Below, piece by piece: positions 1 through 8,397 of a stretch of DNA of 64,000 nt. A model generated the notes under the pieces. It saw nothing but the letters and a program-made list of their open reading frames with translations, made no database searches and was not told where the DNA came from. A program made the position numbers and the translations under genes. The DNA comes from Bacteroidota bacterium (GTDB taxonomy: Bacteria; Bacteroidota; Bacteroidia; Chitinophagales; Chitinophagaceae): contig JAHEFI010000001.1 in assembly GCA_024640255.1 (NCBI GenBank), positions 1 to 64,000 on the forward strand. Direction: 5' to 3'. Within the stretch, counting starts at the first letter, position 1, and each line of letters starts with the position of its first letter.

Positions 1-1102
1 TAAGACCAGCTCCATCAGAAATAGCAACGATATAATGTTGCAATGATTTCTGAAATATATTTTGATAAGAGGCCACTAGCTTTTGTACAACAGAAGCGGT
101 GGCCTCTTTCTTTATAAGGTTAATAGTACAACCACCAAAGCCCCCACCCATCATTCTAGCACCTATCACATTAGCATTCTCCTTCACTTCGTTCACTAAG
201 AAATCTAATTCTGGACAACTTACTTCATATAAGTTTGAAAGGCCTTCATGTGTAGCAAACATTTTTTGACCAAAAGCTGCTAGTCTTCCTTCTTTTAAAT
301 CAAGGGCAGCAGCCTGTGTTCTTTCTATCTCTTCGATAACATATTTAGATCTATTATATACTTTTTGAAATTGTTCTTTGTCTACCATCTCATTCAGCAT
401 ATCCATACTAGCATCTCTTAAGCTCTTAACTATTGGATATCTTGAATGAATCAACTCAACACCTTGCTCACATTCCTGTCTTCTTGTATTGTATTCACTA
501 CTAGCTAAAGCATGTTTTATCTGCGTGTCTAATAAAACAATATCATAGCCCTCTAGTTGTAATGGATAATACTGATAATCCATTGTTTTACAATCTAAAA
601 GTAGTACCAGATCTTTTTTGCCAAACATACTTGCAAACTGATCCATGATACCACATAAAACGCCTGCATATTCATGTTCTGCTTTTTGAGCCATTTTGGT
701 TAATTGCATTCGATCAAAACCAAAATCAAATAATTCATTGATAGCAAAAGCTACGGCACACTCAATAGCAGCTGAGCTGGATAAGCCTGCACCAATAGGC
801 ACATCGCTTTTTAATTTAATAGTAAAGCCAGAAGGGAATGTGACTTGTTTTTGAAATTGTGCAATTACACCAATGATATAATTAGCCCAGTCTTTGGGTG
901 ACTTAGCAACATTATCTATGCTTAAAGTATATGTGTCTTGTAAATCTTCTGCAAATAAATGAATGGCTTTATCTGTTCTTGTTTCTATATAAACAGTGGC
1001 TGCTTTTTGAATGGCAGCAGGCATCACAAATCCATCATTGTAATCAGTATGCTCCCCGATTAAATTAATTCTTCCTGGAGCTTTTACTGTTAAAGATGCC
1101 AT
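1..1102 (-). CDS. galK: Galactokinase (3' end cut by window edge)
   Basis: GHMP-family kinase that phosphorylates galactose to galactose-1-phosphate in the Leloir pathway, in the cytosol. The start is the ATG at 1100-1102, giving MASLTVKAPGRINLIGEHTD. The galactokinase signature GRINLIGEHTDYNDG is near residue 10, the ATP-binding GHMP motif PIGAGLSSSAA near residue 120, and the C-terminal GHMP motif MMGGGFGGC near residue 330. About 367 residues are visible and the frame is still open at base 1. Family members are about 380 residues, so only the last few codons are missing. It starts 11 bases after the TolC-like gene and is probably cotranscribed with it. No other Leloir gene is in view. Confidence 0.95.
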   Translation of the reverse strand, partial: MASLTVKAPGRINLIGEHTDYNDGFVMPAAIQKAATVYIETRTDKAIHLFAEDLQDTYTLSIDNVAKSPKDWANYIIGVIAQFQKQVTFPSGFTIKLKSDVPIGAGLSSSAAIECAVAFAINELFDFGFDRMQLTKMAQKAEHEYAGVLCGIMDQFASMFGKKDLVLLLDCKTMDYQYYPLQLEGYDIVLLDTQIKHALASSEYNTRRQECEQGVELIHSRYPIVKSLRDASMDMLNEMVDKEQFQKVYNRSKYVIEEIERTQAAALDLKEGRLAAFGQKMFATHEGLSNLYEVSCPELDFLVNEVKENANVIGARMMGGGFGGCTINLIKKEATASVVQKLVASYQNIFQKSLQHYIVAISDGAGL

Positions 1103-1113
1103 GTAGTATAAGT

Positions 1114-2421
1114 TTAGAAACTTAACTGATTGGACAATCTCTTTAATTCAATCTCTGCAATTTTTGCTGTAAACTGTAAGCTTGTTAATCTGAATCCAGC
1201 AGCTTCAAAACTTTGTTGTGCTTGCTTTACATCTACCATGGTTGCTTGACCTAATTGATATTTTTGCATCACCAATCCTAATAATTCTTGAGACATTTTA
1301 TAATTGTCTTGCTCTGTTGGTGTTTGCTTAATACTATTTAAATAGTTTTTATAAGTCTTAAATAACTCAGTATTTAAATCTAGTGTAGCATTCTCTAATT
1401 GTAATTTAGCAGAATTAGTAGCGATTTTTGCGTTGTTATAAGCTCTCTTACTAGCTCCACCATTATAAATAGGTAATGCTAGATTTACACCAATAAATGG
1501 ACCATAGCTTTCATTTAACAAGATAAAACCAGCACCATTTTTATTACTACTATAAGTGTATCCTGTATTCGCTCTTAATGTAGGATACATAGTAGCTCTG
1601 GTTTCTTTTTCAATAAACTGATTTACGTTCACTAATTGTTGTGCAGATTGTAACAAAGGATGATCTTTCATCTTTGCTTCTACTTCTGCCATTTTAATAT
1701 TTTGATCTACTGCAATAGTTTGATCAAAAGTATAATTTGAATTTGCAGGCACTACCATACTATTGTATAAATCTGCTTTTGCTTGATCTATTACTAATAA
1801 TTGGTTTTCTTTTGCTTGCAATAAAGCATTCAAATCTATATTAGATTGTAATACATCTGCTTGATTTGCTACACCCACTTGTTGTCTTGTTTTAACAATG
1901 GCAACTCTTTGCTCGGATGCTTCAATAGATTTAAGAATAGTTTTTAGATACGCTTCCTGTCTAACCACATTATAATATTGTTGCATCACAATACTACTTG
2001 TATTCAACATTTGATTTTGTAATGTTGCAGCAGTTTGTTTTTCAATGCTCTCTAATCTATCCTTTGTGGCTGCTACTCTAAATCCATTAAATAAGATCAT
2101 GCTTACATTCAAACTTCCATTGACAGTAGTTCCTTCTACACCACTTCTGGTTGTATTTCTTGAAGGATCAGGAAAGGTTTGATGTATGGTGGATTGTGTA
2201 TTATTATTAGTTGCAGTGCTTGAAACTGTTGGTAATCCGCCCGCTACACCATAGCTATTATTATTTTTAGCTACAGCAACAGTATTTTCTACCAGCTTAA
2301 TATCATAACTATTTTGAATGGCTATTTTAACCGCGTCTGTTAAACTTAATTTTTCTTGTGCATTGATTGCATTACTAAACACAATTGCCAATACCGCTAA
2401 TAGAAATCTACTTTTTTGCAT
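1114..2421 (-). CDS. TolC/OEP-family outer membrane channel protein
   Basis: 435-residue outer-membrane efflux protein with a cleavable signal peptide (residues 1-21, ending NAINAQ). Two long alpha-helical OEP repeats follow, rich in Gln, Asn and Ala as in TolC hairpins; the C-terminal repeat contains KYQLGQATMVDVKQAQQ, a typical TolC coiled-coil segment. It should form a trimeric channel across the outer membrane for a tripartite exporter. No adaptor or inner-membrane pump lies next to it. It sits 9 bases downstream of pyrH and 11 bases upstream of galK. It therefore looks like an orphan channel in the tail of a translation operon. Its substrate cannot be told from the sequence. Confidence 0.9.
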   Translation of the reverse strand: MQKSRFLLAVLAIVFSNAINAQEKLSLTDAVKIAIQNSYDIKLVENTVAVAKNNNSYGVAGGLPTVSSTATNNNTQSTIHQTFPDPSRNTTRSGVEGTTVNGSLNVSMILFNGFRVAATKDRLESIEKQTAATLQNQMLNTSSIVMQQYYNVVRQEAYLKTILKSIEASEQRVAIVKTRQQVGVANQADVLQSNIDLNALLQAKENQLLVIDQAKADLYNSMVVPANSNYTFDQTIAVDQNIKMAEVEAKMKDHPLLQSAQQLVNVNQFIEKETRATMYPTLRANTGYTYSSNKNGAGFILLNESYGPFIGVNLALPIYNGGASKRAYNNAKIATNSAKLQLENATLDLNTELFKTYKNYLNSIKQTPTEQDNYKMSQELLGLVMQKYQLGQATMVDVKQAQQSFEAAGFRLTSLQFTAKIAEIELKRLSNQLSF

Positions 2422-2430
2422 ACAATATGA

Positions 2431-3147
2431 TTATTGAACCAATGTGCCTACTGATTCACCTTTTACAATTTTAATTAAGTTACCCGCTTTGTTCATATCA
2501 AATACGATGATAGGTAACTTGTTTTCCATACACAATGTGAATGCAGTCATATCCATCACTTTCAAATTCTTAGAAATACATTCTTGGAAACTAATAGTTT
2601 CAAATTTTGTTGCATTTGGATTTTTCTCTGGATCTGCATCGTATACCCCGTCTACTCTTGTTCCTTTTAAAATCACATCTGCTTTCATTTCGATAGCTCT
2701 TAATGACCCAGCTGTATCTGTTGTGAAATAAGGGTTACCAGTGCCTGCACCGAAAATCACTACTCTTCCTTTCTCTAAATGTCTTAATGCTTTTCTTCTA
2801 ATATATGGTTCAGCTACTTGCTCCATATTGATAGCCGATTGTAATCTTGTATATACTCCAATCTTTTCTAACATGGCTTGGATTGCCATTGCATTGATTA
2901 CGGTAGCTAACATTCCCATATAATCTCCATGCGCTCTCTCGATTCCACTATCCGCCTCGTTCATTCCTCTGTAAATATTTCCTCCACCAATCACAATGGC
3001 AACTTCAATTCCCAAAGCCACTAACTCTTTTATCTCATTGGCATATTGCTCGATAATCTTTGGATTAAATGGATCTCCATTTCTTTCATTTCCCAATAAA
3101 GCTTCCCCAGATAATTTCAATAATACGCGTTTGTACTTTGGCTGCAT
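2431..3147 (-). CDS. pyrH: UMP kinase
   Basis: 238-residue amino-acid-kinase-fold enzyme that phosphorylates UMP to UDP in pyrimidine nucleotide synthesis. Seen: N-terminal [14 protein letters not shown], the phosphate-binding IGGGNIYRG near residue 53, and the [16 protein letters not shown] segment near residue 133 that is diagnostic of bacterial PyrH. Length is standard. It follows tsf as in most bacteria, but a strong hairpin lies between them, so it may have its own promoter in the 97 bases upstream. A box close to the Bacteroidota -7 element (TATCTTGC) occurs there on the minus strand. frr, the usual next gene, is absent; a TolC-type gene takes its place. Confidence 0.97.
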   Translation of the reverse strand: MQPKYKRVLLKLSGEALLGNERNGDPFNPKIIEQYANEIKELVALGIEVAIVIGGGNIYRGMNEADSGIERAHGDYMGMLATVINAMAIQAMLEKIGVYTRLQSAINMEQVAEPYIRRKALRHLEKGRVVIFGAGTGNPYFTTDTAGSLRAIEMKADVILKGTRVDGVYDADPEKNPNATKFETISFQECISKNLKVMDMTAFTLCMENKLPIIVFDMNKAGNLIKIVKGESVGTLVQ

Positions 3148-3244
3148 AGTTAGACAGATTTATACTTGCAAGATACAAATTTTGAATAAGCTTTTTAGGG
3201 TTTTATATGAATGGAAAATAGGCCTTTTGGGGGTAATAAAAGCA

Positions 3245-3271
3245 CAAAGCCCCCGTTTATGGGGGGCTTTG
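3245..3271 (-). terminator. GC-rich hairpin between tsf and pyrH
   Basis: A perfect 10-bp stem (CAAAGCCCCC pairing with GGGGGCTTTG) closes a 7-base loop. On the minus strand it is followed by a T-rich run (TGCTTTTATT). It looks like a rho-independent terminator or attenuator downstream of tsf, reducing read-through into pyrH. Confidence 0.75.
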
Positions 3272-3290
3272 AAAAAATCATAAGAGTAGG

Positions 3291-3329
3291 AAGAATAAAA
3301 AAAGTATATTCTTACCTTTTTTTATTCTT
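3291..3329 (-). terminator. AT-rich inverted repeat overlapping the tsf stop codon
   Basis: A perfect 14-bp inverted repeat, AAGAATAAAAAAAG at 3291-3304 and CTTTTTTTATTCTT at 3316-3329. The distal arm includes two bases of the tsf stop codon. The hairpin is symmetric and A/T-rich with a T run in either direction. It lies just ahead of the GC-rich hairpin at 3245-3271, so the two form a tandem termination or RNA-end-protection structure after tsf. Confidence 0.55.
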
Positions 3330-4161
3330 AACCTAAAGCAACACGCTTAAATTCTGTTACTTTGATTGCGCCGTCAACAGATTTAATGTATTCACCTACT
3401 GACTTAGAACCATCCTTTACGAATGCTTGAGCCAATAAAGTTTGCTCTTTGAAGAAAGCACCAATCTTGCCTTCAGCAATTTTAGCAATCATATCTTCTG
3501 GTTTACCAGCCATTTTAGGATCTGCTTTCATTGTATCAATAATGATTGCTCTTTCACGCTCTACTGTTTCAGCAGGTACTGATTCTGGATCAACCGCTAC
3601 TGGGTTCATAGCAGCAATTTGCATAGCTAAATCTTTACCTAATTCTGCGTTTGCAGAAGTTAAAGCTACTAATACACCCATTCTGTATGCACCGTGAATA
3701 TAAGAAGCTACATAAGGAGCATCTACTCTTTCAAATTTAGCGATACCAATTTTTTCACCGATAGAAGCTAATTTATCATTGATTAAGTCAGAAACTTTAG
3801 CACCGTTTACAGATACTTCGTTTAACTCTTCAGCAGATTTTACATTGTTTGCAACAGCAGCAGCAGCAATGCTTTGAGCAAATGAAACGAAGTCTGCATT
3901 CTTAGAAACGAAATCTGTTTCACAAGAAATACAAACAACAAAACCAGTTTTGTTATCAGCAGAAGTTTGTGCAATGATTACACCTTCTTTCGCTTCACGA
4001 TCACTACGCTTAGCAGCTACTTTTTGACCTTGCTTTCTTAACCAATCAATTGCAGCTTCAAAATCTCCGTTTGTTTCTGTCAATGCTTTACGGCAATCCA
4101 TCATACCGGCACCAGTAGCTTGACGTAATTTATTAATGTCTTGTGCTGTTATTGCGCTCAT
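3328..4161 (-). CDS. tsf: Translation elongation factor Ts
   Basis: 277-residue guanine-nucleotide exchange factor for EF-Tu, cytosolic. The N-terminal UBA-like domain carries the EF-Ts signature LRQATGAGMMDCRKAL at about residues 12-27. The exchange motif region ISCETDFVSKNADF is near residue 78, and the core and dimerisation domains follow. Length is normal. It is the fourth gene of rplM-rpsI-rpsB-tsf and lies 116 bases after rpsB, with an inverted repeat between them. Tandem hairpins follow its stop codon. Confidence 0.98.
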   Translation of the reverse strand: MSAITAQDINKLRQATGAGMMDCRKALTETNGDFEAAIDWLRKQGQKVAAKRSDREAKEGVIIAQTSADNKTGFVVCISCETDFVSKNADFVSFAQSIAAAAVANNVKSAEELNEVSVNGAKVSDLINDKLASIGEKIGIAKFERVDAPYVASYIHGAYRMGVLVALTSANAELGKDLAMQIAAMNPVAVDPESVPAETVERERAIIIDTMKADPKMAGKPEDMIAKIAEGKIGAFFKEQTLLAQAFVKDGSKSVGEYIKSVDGAIKVTEFKRVALG

Positions 4162-4221
4162 AAAATTATTTTTAAAATTGTCTATTAATATTTAGTTAAT
4201 ATAAGAACGATTAAATAAATA

Positions 4222-4267
4222 CAATTGGGTCATCAACACCTCATTCAAGATGTCAATAACCCAATTG
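4222..4267 (-). other. Inverted repeat in the rpsB-tsf spacer
   Basis: Nine-base arms CAATTGGGT (4222-4230) and ACCCAATTG (4259-4267) pair perfectly. A nested CATC/GATG pair continues the stem on one side after a six-base bulge. It lies directly after the rpsB stop and 60 bases before tsf, with no clear U tract on the minus strand. It could be an attenuator, an RNA-processing site or a regulatory fold adjusting S2 to EF-Ts output. The function is inferred from position only. Confidence 0.45.
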
Positions 4268-4277
4268 GGATATTTAA

Positions 4278-5153
4278 TTATTTTCTTACTGGACCACGTG
4301 TACCAGTAGTAGTACGACGCTTAGGAGCACCTGGAGCAGATGTACCTGCACCACGCTTAGCACGGCCGCCTTCAGCATTTGCTTCAGCTTCCATTCTCTT
4401 AGCTTTTGCTTCTAATTCGTTGCTACCTTCTTCTGTTGTTTCTTCATCATCTTTAGAAGCTTGACGCTCTGCTAAACCTTCAGCGATTGCTGCAGTGATA
4501 TAGTTAGTGATGATTGCAATAGATTTTGTAGCATCGTCATTTGCTGGAATAGAGAAATCTACTTTATTTGGATCACAGTTTGTATCAACCATACCAAATG
4601 TTTGGATACCTAAACGCTTAGCTTCTGCTAATGCGATATGCTCGTGACCGATATCAACTAAGAATAAAGCTGCTGGTAAACGACCTAATTGTGCGATACC
4701 ACCTAATACTTTTTCCATTTTATCTTTATCACGTGCTAATGTCAAACGCTCTTTTTTAGTTAAGCTGTCTGCGCTACCGTCGTTCAACATTTTTTCAATG
4801 CTCTGCATTTTCTTAACGCTCTTACGAACAGTATTGAAGTTAGTTAACATACCACCTAACCAACGCTCAGTTGCATAAGGCATGTTTACTTTCTTTGCAC
4901 ACTCACTTACAATTTCTTTTGCTTGCTTCTTAGTCGCAACAAACATAATTTTCTTACCGCTCTTTGCAATTTGCTTCAAAGCTGCAGCAGTCTCTTGTAA
5001 ATGATCTACAGTTTTATTTAAATCAATGATGTGGATACCTTTCTTCTCAGCGAAGATATAAGGTAACATCTTTGGATTCCACTTCTTTTTAAGGTGACCA
5101 AAGTGTACGCCAGCTTCCAAAAGTTGCTGTTGAAGTGAAGTATTATTTTCCAT
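4278..5153 (-). CDS. rpsB: 30S ribosomal protein S2, with long basic tail
   Basis: 291-residue S2 of the small subunit. Family features: N-terminal LLEAGVHFGHLKKKWNPKM at about residues 10-28, ATERWLGGMLTNFNT near residue 92, and the C-terminal S2 signature segment PANDDATKSI near residue 202. The globular domain ends near residue 228. It is followed by a tail of about 60 residues, first acidic (DDEETTEEGSNE) and then Ala, Arg, Gly and Pro rich (GGRAKRGAGTSAPGAPKRR). E. coli S2 is about 240 residues, so the tail is extra. It lies between rpsI and tsf in the conserved operon. Confidence 0.98.
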   Translation of the reverse strand: MENNTSLQQQLLEAGVHFGHLKKKWNPKMLPYIFAEKKGIHIIDLNKTVDHLQETAAALKQIAKSGKKIMFVATKKQAKEIVSECAKKVNMPYATERWLGGMLTNFNTVRKSVKKMQSIEKMLNDGSADSLTKKERLTLARDKDKMEKVLGGIAQLGRLPAALFLVDIGHEHIALAEAKRLGIQTFGMVDTNCDPNKVDFSIPANDDATKSIAIITNYITAAIAEGLAERQASKDDEETTEEGSNELEAKAKRMEAEANAEGGRAKRGAGTSAPGAPKRRTTTGTRGPVRK

Positions 5154-5192
5154 TTGTATAAGTTGTAATAATGAATTAAAAATTTGTGTCGA

Positions 5193-5582
5193 TTAACGCT
5201 TGCTAAATTGGAAGCTTCTACGTGCCTTCTTGTGACCGAACTTCTTACGTTCAACACTTCTTGGATCACGCTTCAATTGTCCAGCAGCTTTTAATGTTGG
5301 ACGAACTTCAGGATTCAATTCAACTAATACGCGAGCAATACCTAATTTGGCTGCTTCTGCTTGTCCTTTCATACCACCACCTGTTGCGTTAATTACGATA
5401 TCGTATTTACCTTCAACACCAGCAGCTTTTAAAGGAGCTTCAACTTGATTTTGTAAGTATACTAAAGGAAAGTAAGCTTTGTAATCTTTGTCATTAACGG
5501 TAATTTTTCCAGTACCCTTGCTAACGAAGACACGTGTTACTGCTTCTTTACGACGACCTACTGCATTTGTTTGCTTTTCCAT
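5193..5582 (-). CDS. rpsI: 30S ribosomal protein S9
   Basis: 129-residue small-subunit protein whose C-terminal tail reaches the P-site tRNA. Seen: NAVGRRKEAVTRVFVSKGTG at the N-terminus, the S9 signature GGGMKGQAEAAKLGIARVL near residue 68, and the ending KKARRSFQFSKR with the invariant K-R end. It lies 20 bases after rplM and 39 bases before rpsB. Confidence 0.98.
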   Translation of the reverse strand: MEKQTNAVGRRKEAVTRVFVSKGTGKITVNDKDYKAYFPLVYLQNQVEAPLKAAGVEGKYDIVINATGGGMKGQAEAAKLGIARVLVELNPEVRPTLKAAGQLKRDPRSVERKKFGHKKARRSFQFSKR

Positions 5583-5602
5583 TTATTTAGATTTGGAATT
5601 TT

Positions 5603-6046
5603 TTAAAATTTAAATTCTTTAGGTTGTTGTGCTGCATGAGGATGGTTTGGACCAGCATACACAAATAACTTCTTGATCATCTTACGACCTAAACGATTTT
5701 TAGGTAACATACCTTTAACCGCTCTTTCCATAATAACTTCTGGACGACGCTTGATTAAATCTTCAGCAGCTTCTTCTTTCTTACCACCTGGGTATCCAGA
5801 GAAGTTTAAGTATTGCTTATCGTGGAATTTGTTTCCAGTCAATACAACTTTTTCTGCGTTAATGATGATTACATAATCTCCACAATCAACGTGCGGAGTA
5901 TAATAAGCTTTGTTCTTACCACGTAGAACAGATGCAATTTTTGAAGCAATACGACCTACGGTTTGATTAGTACCATCAACAATGTACCAGCCATGTTTAA
6001 CGGTAGCCGCGTTGGCGTGCTTCGTGGTGAAATGTAGTTTACTCAT
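5603..6046 (-). CDS. rplM: 50S ribosomal protein L13
   Basis: 147-residue large-subunit assembly protein. It has the L13 core: [20 protein letters not shown] near residue 21, [11 protein letters not shown] near residue 57, and the signature [16 protein letters not shown] near residue 112. It is the first gene of the translation operon that runs through rpsI, rpsB and tsf. The probable promoter -7 box is about 70 bases upstream. Confidence 0.98.
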   Translation of the reverse strand: MSKLHFTTKHANAATVKHGWYIVDGTNQTVGRIASKIASVLRGKNKAYYTPHVDCGDYVIIINAEKVVLTGNKFHDKQYLNFSGYPGGKKEEAAEDLIKRRPEVIMERAVKGMLPKNRLGRKMIKKLFVYAGPNHPHAAQQPKEFKF

Positions 6047-6114
6047 AATCTTTTGTTTTAATGAGGCTGCGCTATCCCGCTAGCCATAAAATAATCCCCT
6101 TTGATAAGGGAGGG

Positions 6115-6122
6115 CAAAGTTA
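6115..6122 (-). promoter_or_regulatory. Probable -7 element of the rplM operon promoter
   Basis: The minus strand reads TAACTTTG, an exact match to the Bacteroidota -7 consensus TAnnTTTG, 68 bases upstream of the rplM start. I see no clean TTG at the expected -33 spacing. The rest of the 6047-6307 spacer holds only the divergent upstream region of the amidohydrolase. The transcribed leader (about 60 bases) contains GC-rich stretches. Confidence 0.55.
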
Positions 6123-6307
6123 CGACGGGATAGGGTCTTTTTGGCCTTTTTTGGAATGTATTTTTAAAGACAACTTTGTAACTAATTGATTTTCAATAAT
6201 ATTTTTGTTTCATTATTTTCATGATATCAAATAGAGACTGATAATCAATAAGTTAGAAAATGGGAGTTTGATGGTTTTTTGCCCTTTTTGCCTTACATTT
6301 ATTATAT

Positions 6308-7477
6308 ATGTATCAAAAGTTTCAAGCAGATCAGGTTTTTACAGGTACCCAACTATTGGATGGACGCCCTGTTTTGGTGGTTCGTGAGGATGGATCCATT
6401 GAGGATATCATTGCAAAGGAAGATGCAGGGGAAGATATCCAACAATTGAACGGTTTATTAAGTCCTGGTTTTGTGAATGCACATTGTCATTTAGAATTGT
6501 CACATTTGAAAAATGTGATTCCTCCACATACCGGCTTGCAAGAATTTGTCAAACAAATTGTGTCGTTAAGAAAAGTAGAAGAACATGTTATTGCAGACGC
6601 CATTGAAAAAGCAGAAGATGAAATGTTTCAAAATGGTATTGTTGCAGTGGGAGATATTTGTAACACACTTGATACTATAGAGCAAAAAATAAAACACAGA
6701 ATTGCCTATTATAGTTTTGTAGAGTTATACGATTTAGATCCAACAAGAGCGCATGATAAAATTATTACAGGAATAGACATTCAAAATAAATTTCAAGAGA
6801 ATTGCATTCGTGCATCCCTTGTGCCACATGCACCCTATAGTGTGAGTTTTAATTTATGGAAATTATTGACAGAGCATTTTGAATCGCATACCATTACAAT
6901 GCATAATCAAGAAACAAAAGACGAAAATGATTTCTTTGAAACTAAGACTGGAAGCTTCTTGGGCATGTATGAAAGAACTAAAGTGTCTTTAGATTTTTTT
7001 GAACCAACAGGATTAACTAGTGTTAGATCTGTATTGCCTTATTTTAAGAAAGCACATAGAAGTATATTAGTTCATAATAGTTTTACTAGTGTAGAAGATA
7101 TACAAGCAGTACAAAAAGAAATGCCAAATAGTTTCTGGTGTATATGTGCTAATGCGAATCAATATATTGAACAAACCATGCCACCTATTGAATTGCTTCG
7201 TTCTCAAAAAGCAAATATTGTAATGGGTACCGATAGTTATGCGAGCAATTGGAGTTTAGATATGTTGGATGAAATAAAAACAATTCAACAACATCTTCCT
7301 CAAATTCCTTTAGATGAATTATTGGGATGGGCTACATTCAATGGCGCACAGGCATTACAAATGGATAAGGGTATTGGTAGTTTTGAAAAGGGAAAAAAAC
7401 CAGGAATTGTATTAATTGAAGGCTTATCTAATGAAAATAAAGTAACGGAAAGCACTAGTTCAAGAAGAATAGTTTAA
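6308..7477 (+). CDS. Amidohydrolase-superfamily metal-dependent deaminase/hydrolase
   Basis: 389-residue TIM-barrel amidohydrolase. It has the metal-binding FVNAHCHLELSHL near residue 57 (HxH motif), the substrate/metal His in PHAPYSVS near residue 175, TMHNQE near residue 197, and the catalytic Asp in MGTDSYASN near residue 307. This is the layout of the TRZ/ATZ, guanine deaminase and aminofutalosine deaminase group. The substrate cannot be set from sequence; a purine-like or aminofutalosine ring deaminase is possible. It is monocistronic, divergent from rplM, and has a weak -7-like TACATTTA just upstream. The start ATG at 6308 is the first in frame after that box. Confidence 0.85.
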   Translation: MYQKFQADQVFTGTQLLDGRPVLVVREDGSIEDIIAKEDAGEDIQQLNGLLSPGFVNAHCHLELSHLKNVIPPHTGLQEFVKQIVSLRKVEEHVIADAIEKAEDEMFQNGIVAVGDICNTLDTIEQKIKHRIAYYSFVELYDLDPTRAHDKIITGIDIQNKFQENCIRASLVPHAPYSVSFNLWKLLTEHFESHTITMHNQETKDENDFFETKTGSFLGMYERTKVSLDFFEPTGLTSVRSVLPYFKKAHRSILVHNSFTSVEDIQAVQKEMPNSFWCICANANQYIEQTMPPIELLRSQKANIVMGTDSYASNWSLDMLDEIKTIQQHLPQIPLDELLGWATFNGAQALQMDKGIGSFEKGKKPGIVLIEGLSNENKVTESTSSRRIV

Positions 7478-7499
7478 CTTTATTGTACAATTCAAGCAT

Positions 7500-7583
7500 A
7501 TGACTTTCCCTATACTTTTCGGCCTATTCGCAATTATCATTATCATGTGGAGAAGACACCACAGAGGTAAGAACAGAGATTAA
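7500..7583 (+). CDS. Possible 27-residue membrane peptide
   Basis: A short open frame, ATG at 7500 to TAA at 7583, encodes 27 residues. It has a hydrophobic stretch (FPILFGLFAIIIIMW) followed by a basic tail (RRHHRGKNRD), the layout of a single-pass small membrane protein. It follows the amidohydrolase by 22 bases and converges on the eight-gene array, ending 11 bases from the last array stop codon. No ribosome-binding motif is expected in this phylum, so coding is unproven. Confidence 0.35.
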   Translation: MTFPILFGLFAIIIIMWRRHHRGKNRD

Positions 7584-7594
7584 TCTTTTATAGA

Positions 7595-8392
7595 CTAATG
7601 ACTTTCCTTCTCTAGCAATTTTAGTAGTTCCTCGCCTTCTTTACGAATACCTAGTTGAGATACTAGACTAACTTCCAATCTTTCTTCTCTGTGATACCAA
7701 ATCTTGGATAATTCTCGTATTTGATCGATTGTTAATTTTGTGTTTCTTAAATCTTCTTTTAACATTGGCTCATTCGATTTATAAATTTTATAAAAATTAG
7801 GATGAACTTCTGTGTTCTCAGAAGAAGTTAAATCATTATAGTCATTGTGCTCTGAGCTTCTAATTAAAAAGAAGGAAGAAGGTAGAATTTTTTTAAGTTC
7901 TGGTCTAAATTCATTGAAGTATTGTTGAGTTTCAAGTTCCATAGATCTGGTTTCTGCTAGACTTGCATGTTCTTCATATAACAAAATAGCTTTTAAGACA
8001 TCTTTATTTTGAATATACCTTAAAGCACCTGAACTTTTCATTTGTTCAAAAATAGTCTTTCGATTGATAAATCGATACATCCAGAAATCTAAGGTATGTG
8101 CTAAATCATTTAAATTAATCGGCTCTTTTCTTGCAGCATAGTCGATACTTAAAGAATCAAAGTATCCAGAAAGTCTCTGGTTATTTATAATTAAAGAATC
8201 TAATTGTTTCTGATTCTCTTTAATATCAATAATAAATGCATGTATTAATTCATCTGCTCTTTCATTTTCTACATGTTTTTCTCTAATATTCTCTGCAACA
8301 AAGCCCATGCTAACCGCCAAAAACAGCATTAAAAATTCCGTAAGGTATTCTTTCCATTTTTTAGGATGATGTGAGTGGTGGTGTACTTCCAT
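7595..8392 (-). CDS. Array member 8: His-rich-head single-pass membrane protein
   Basis: 265 residues, last gene of the eight-gene array; I do not recognise a named function. The head is type A: MEVHHHSHHPKKW (five His in the first nine residues). A membrane helix at about 17-36 has an embedded Glu19, then AENIREKHVENERA at the exit. By the positive-inside rule the head is cytosolic and residues 40-265 are periplasmic, mostly helical. The shared body motif is of the RY kind: FEQMKSSGALRYIQNK at about 115-130. It ends in the family's C-terminal amphipathic helix (LLKLLEKESH). It lies five bases after member 7. The layout recalls DUF6090-type Bacteroidota proteins; I could not verify this. Confidence 0.8.
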   Translation of the reverse strand: MEVHHHSHHPKKWKEYLTEFLMLFLAVSMGFVAENIREKHVENERADELIHAFIIDIKENQKQLDSLIINNQRLSGYFDSLSIDYAARKEPINLNDLAHTLDFWMYRFINRKTIFEQMKSSGALRYIQNKDVLKAILLYEEHASLAETRSMELETQQYFNEFRPELKKILPSSFFLIRSSEHNDYNDLTSSENTEVHPNFYKIYKSNEPMLKEDLRNTKLTIDQIRELSKIWYHREERLEVSLVSQLGIRKEGEELLKLLEKESH

Positions 8393-8397
8393 AATAT

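Noticed and set aside
4225..4464. Plus-strand open frame over the end of rpsB
   Set aside because: Antisense to the Ala/Arg/Gly-rich S2 tail, whose repetitive codons keep other frames open.
5018..5269. Minus-strand frame across the rpsI-rpsB junction
   Set aside because: It overlaps two certain ribosomal-protein genes in another frame and has no recognisable sequence.
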